Shown: piece by piece, positions 62,077 through 64,000 of the stretch
How positions within the stretch are numbered: position 1 is the stretch's first letter
How the letters are laid out: every line of letters starts with the position of its first letter
Assembly (NCBI GenBank): GCA_023140195.1
Contig: JAGLME010000024.1
Span: 62,001 to 126,000 of the forward strand
Source of the DNA: Thermoplasmata archaeon
Lineage (GTDB): Archaea > Thermoplasmatota > Thermoplasmata > RBG-16-68-12 > SOIM01
Reading direction: 5' to 3'
DNA: 64,000 nucleotides
Translations under genes and position numbers: made by a program
The notes under the pieces: generated by a model
The model's input: only the letters and a program-made list of their open reading frames with translations
Told to the model about the DNA's origin: nothing
Databases searched by the model: none

Positions 62077-62327
62077 TCCTTCAGTCCTTCCAGTCTCATC
62101 TTGAGAAGCTCGATCTCCTTCTGTTGCTCCAGTAGGATGGACATGAACACGCTCTCCAGGGGCTCCATCCTGTTCGCGTAGCTCGAAGCCGACGTGTGCA
62201 TCCTGGCCTTGGTCATCAGGGAATCGAAGATCATCTTGTCCCTGTCCCTCAGCGCCCTCTTGTACGGCAGCCAATCGCTCACGATGCTCTCTATCACTAG
62301 CCTATAGGTCGGTACCGTCCTTCCCAA
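62073..62327 (-). CDS. small conserved protein of the PolB/RecA-like operon
   Basis: This is an 84-residue basic protein from TTG 62327, with a strong Shine-Dalgarno (GGAGGTGG) 4 nt upstream. It begins GRTVPTYRLVIESIVSDW and has PYKRALRDRDKMIFDSLM, MEPLESVFMSILLEQQKEIE. It is helical, with a C-terminal coiled coil. I recall small proteins of this type next to PolB-like genes in archaea, but have no firm family name. It overlaps the RecA-like gene by 31 bp and polB by 4 bp. Confidence 0.75.
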   Translation of the reverse strand: MGRTVPTYRLVIESIVSDWLPYKRALRDRDKMIFDSLMTKARMHTSASSYANRMEPLESVFMSILLEQQKEIELLKMRLEGLKE

Positions 62328-63052
62328 TATACCACCTCCGTGAAGTCGTCCAGCGTGGTCTGGTTGTGGGGGACTGGCAAATAGTCGAACCTCTCACCGT
62401 TCTCCGGCAGGGTGACCCTGAGGTTCTTCCTCCCGAACTCGAACCGCACGTTCTTGTCCGCGCATCCGTAAAGGAGTTCCCTGAGCTTCGCCCTCTGGTG
62501 CAGGTTGCTCAATTTGTAGTTGGTTATGAGAGATATCGTCCCGTGTTCCTTGGTGATGTCCTTTATGGTGTTCACGCATCTTTCCATCAGCTTGTAGGAT
62601 TCCGCCCGCCCCACGTCCTCGTCCAGGAACAGGTATGGTAAACAGGAAACCACCAGCATGCTGGCGCCTTTGTCCTTCACCTCCTCTTCCAGACGTTCGT
62701 CAATGAGCGTGGCCATCTGGTAGGCGGTGAACGGTCTCGATATGTTTACGTTCTTGAGAACGTACTTCCGGTCCATTCCGAACCTCTTGGCGAGGTTGGA
62801 GAGAACGAACGGGTTGACCGAGTTCCCGCCGTCCAGGAAGACGATCTCCCTGTCGAACTGCTTGATCGCCTGCACGCACAGCATTGCGGTGAAGTCATAC
62901 AGGAACTTCGAGGCGCTGTCCATGAAAGCTATCTCAGAGGACTGGAAGGGTCCTATGAAGTTGTCTATGGGTTTGAGAGAGGAGAATACGGATCTCACCT
63001 CTGGCAAAAGCTCTACTTCTATCGGCGTTTTCGTTTTCAGTACGGCTCGCAT
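62297..63052 (-). CDS. RecA/Rad55-like protein lacking Walker motifs
   Basis: The start is ATG 63052 (MRAVLKTKTPIE) with GGGGAG upstream. The protein has 251 residues. It has the RecA-like core order: an early strand (EIAFMDSASKFLYDF) where Walker A should be, and MLVVSCLPYLFLD at Walker B, but neither the GxxxxGKT nor the Asp is conserved. It is therefore probably an inactive paralogue that binds DNA or a partner, as in other archaeal Rad55-like proteins next to degenerate PolB. A minus-strand TATA (gattaaatacc, near 63086-63096) lies upstream. Confidence 0.8.
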   Translation of the reverse strand: MRAVLKTKTPIEVELLPEVRSVFSSLKPIDNFIGPFQSSEIAFMDSASKFLYDFTAMLCVQAIKQFDREIVFLDGGNSVNPFVLSNLAKRFGMDRKYVLKNVNISRPFTAYQMATLIDERLEEEVKDKGASMLVVSCLPYLFLDEDVGRAESYKLMERCVNTIKDITKEHGTISLITNYKLSNLHQRAKLRELLYGCADKNVRFEFGRKNLRVTLPENGERFDYLPVPHNQTTLDDFTEVVYWEGRYRPIG

Positions 63053-63150
63053 GTTGCTCCCCCGTAGGGAAAATAGGTGTTTGAGGGTATTTAATCGGGG
63101 ATTTAGGAGGGTAGGGTGAAAGTATTTTGGAGAGAGGCCAGCATTCCTTT

Positions 63151-63310
63151 CTGTGTGCCTATGTGTGCGCACAGATACGATTAAGACACCAAGAGCCAGC
63201 AGACGACTTCCCTACAACTCTGTGTGCCTATGTGTGCGCACAGAAGGGAAAAAAGCGACGTACAAGTAATCGATGTCTTTAGGACTCTGTGTGCCTATGT
63301 GTGCGCACAG
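63151..63310 (+). promoter_or_regulatory. three identical 24-bp repeats before vapBC, likely operator
   Basis: Copies lie at 63151-63174, 63220-63243 and 63287-63310, each 24 bp and identical, with 45- and 43-bp spacings. Each can fold as a hairpin with stem CTGTGTGC/GCGCACAG. The 3' half holds the perfect palindrome TGTGCGCACA. Repeat 3 ends 2 bp before the vapB ATG. Start-to-start distances are 69 and 67 bp, close to six or seven helical turns, which suits cooperative binding of the toxin-antitoxin complex. Confidence 0.7.
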
Positions 63311-63312
63311 AC

Positions 63313-63528
63313 ATGACAAAGACAATCTCACTTTCGGAAGACGCATACAAAACCCTCAAGAAGCAGAAACTGCCAGGTGAGAGCTTCTCAGACGCGGTCC
63401 TGAGGCTCTGCAGAACGAAAGCCAAACTCTCGGACATACTACCCATGTACCCCGAACTCATTGGAAATGAGGAATACCTAAACGCTGTATCAGAAGCAAG
63501 GGAATCTACTGACAAACGATTGAGCTGA
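63313..63528 (+). CDS. VapB-family antitoxin
   Basis: The 71 residues start at ATG 63313, directly after the third repeat. The N-terminus KTISLSEDAYKTLKKQK, then GESFSDAVLRLC, is typical of the archaeal VapB antitoxin family (DUF217). The C-terminal part is the toxin-binding tail. It binds DNA at the upstream repeats, probably with VapC. The gap to vapC is 4 nt. Confidence 0.85.
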   Translation: MTKTISLSEDAYKTLKKQKLPGESFSDAVLRLCRTKAKLSDILPMYPELIGNEEYLNAVSEARESTDKRLS

Positions 63529-63532
63529 TCTA

Positions 63533-63943
63533 GTGATTTGCCTGGACACGACCTATCTCTGGGATTGGATAGCAGATCCCAGCAGGATAGTTACCATAAC
63601 AAAGGAACTTGAGGGGAAGGAAGTATTGGCCACGACGAGTCACAACGTCTTTGAAGCCTTCTTGGGTGCATTTGCAGTGGAGAACAAGACACTCAGTGCG
63701 AGAATGATCGACAAGCTCGAAAGGTTCCTAGTGCCGGTTCATGTGCTCCCCTTCGACTCGGAGGATGCTGCAAAGGCCGGCGAGATTCTCGCCAAACTCA
63801 AGAAGAAAGGGAAAGCCGTCGGTATTGATGCAATAACCGCAGCGATAGCCCTCAACAGTGGGTGCAGCGGCATCGTTTCCAGGAACAGAGCCCATTTCAA
63901 GGACATCGAAAAGGTCACTGGATTGAAGCTTGTCGAGTACTAG
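63533..63943 (+). CDS. VapC-family PIN-domain toxin
   Basis: The 136 residues from GTG 63533 form a complete PIN domain. Acidic active-site residues are Asp5 (ICLDTTYLW), Glu41 (NVFEAF), Asp99 (AVGIDAITAAIAL); the last motif is IVSRNRAHFKDIE. It should be a magnesium-dependent RNase inhibited by VapB. The set of active-site residues is intact, so the toxin looks functional. Confidence 0.88.
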   Translation: MICLDTTYLWDWIADPSRIVTITKELEGKEVLATTSHNVFEAFLGAFAVENKTLSARMIDKLERFLVPVHVLPFDSEDAAKAGEILAKLKKKGKAVGIDAITAAIALNSGCSGIVSRNRAHFKDIEKVTGLKLVEY

Positions 63944-64000
63944 TAACGTAAATGCCGTCAACGCAATTACCCTGTTATAACACCGTTATTCTGAAATACA

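Noticed and set aside
62077..62274. 66-residue extension of the PolB-like protein
   Set aside because: The extension lies over the small upstream gene in another frame and has low-complexity composition. The family begins at MRGWIF.
63151..63310. CRISPR array
   Set aside because: There are only three repeats with 45- and 43-bp spacings, no leader or cas genes, and the last repeat abuts the vapB start. An operator is more likely.
1..64000. tRNA genes
   Set aside because: I looked for T-loop GGTTCRANYCC patterns with partner stems. The few TTCGAA hits (for example near 50650) lie without acceptor or anticodon arms.

Overview
The window looks like chromosomal DNA of a euryarchaeon, most probably of the Thermoplasmatota (Thermoplasmata, Methanomassiliicoccales or MBG-D/Thermoprofundales type). 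The markers are archaeal lipid genes (glycerol-1-phosphate dehydrogenase at 41012-42082, CDP-archaeol synthase CarS at 52744-53307), SepF (49411-49824), RadA/KaiC-like ATPases, a degenerate archaeal B-family polymerase and an archaeal PUA protein. Many genes have an archaeal TATA box about 25-35 nt before the start, and several transcripts look leaderless. I saw no rRNA, tRNA, IS element, prophage or convincing CRISPR array.

Layout. (1) 1-8763 and 11593-22849 are rich in secreted or surface proteins: two related beta-propeller-like repeat proteins, two NosD-like right-handed beta-helix proteins, an 821-residue thrombospondin-3-repeat protein and a 1695-residue von Willebrand A protein. Between them lie a leaderless GNAT/YoaP gene, an MDR oxidoreductase, proline dehydrogenase, a nucleoside-deoxyribosyltransferase/TIR-like protein and a metallophosphoesterase. 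This part holds gene remnants and a dispersed non-coding repeat that point to duplication and loss of surface-protein genes. (2) 23179-27015 is an electron-transfer operon: EtfB, EtfA and a membrane HdrD-like Fe-S oxidoreductase. (3) 27024-36787 holds a surface protein with a cytoplasmic zinc ribbon, an APS/PAPS reductase, glutamate dehydrogenase, a DUF123 protein, B12-dependent ribonucleotide reductase, a small HTH protein with a likely operator, and HflX. (4) 36902-40573 is a compact molybdopterin operon moaA, moaD-moaE fusion, moaC, moaB, moeA. (5) 40578-53948 carries housekeeping and cell-surface functions: UPF0179, EgsA, a TPR protein, a repeat-bearing surface protein, PUA, thioredoxin-reductase-like, SepF, two KaiC-like ATPases, CarS and a zinc-finger-PyrE fusion. 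(6) 54014-58585 has a secreted clostripain-type protease, a tandem HARP-like protein and exonuclease VII (XseA/XseB). (7) 58588-63943 has small unknown genes, a HicB-like protein, a three-gene operon of degenerate RecA-like protein, small protein and degenerate PolB, and a VapBC pair preceded by three identical 24-bp repeats.

Metabolic picture (inference): secreted protease, proline dehydrogenase, glutamate dehydrogenase and an ETF/Hdr-like electron acceptor fit an anaerobic peptide and amino-acid degrader. A complete molybdopterin pathway implies Mo/W enzymes elsewhere in the genome. The most unusual elements are the gene remnants with the dispersed repeat, the VapBC operator repeats, the PolB/RecA-like operon with a duplicated polB 3' end, the zinc-finger-PyrE fusion, the stand-alone tandem HARP protein, and the expanding (x)VNGxG repeat in a membrane surface protein.
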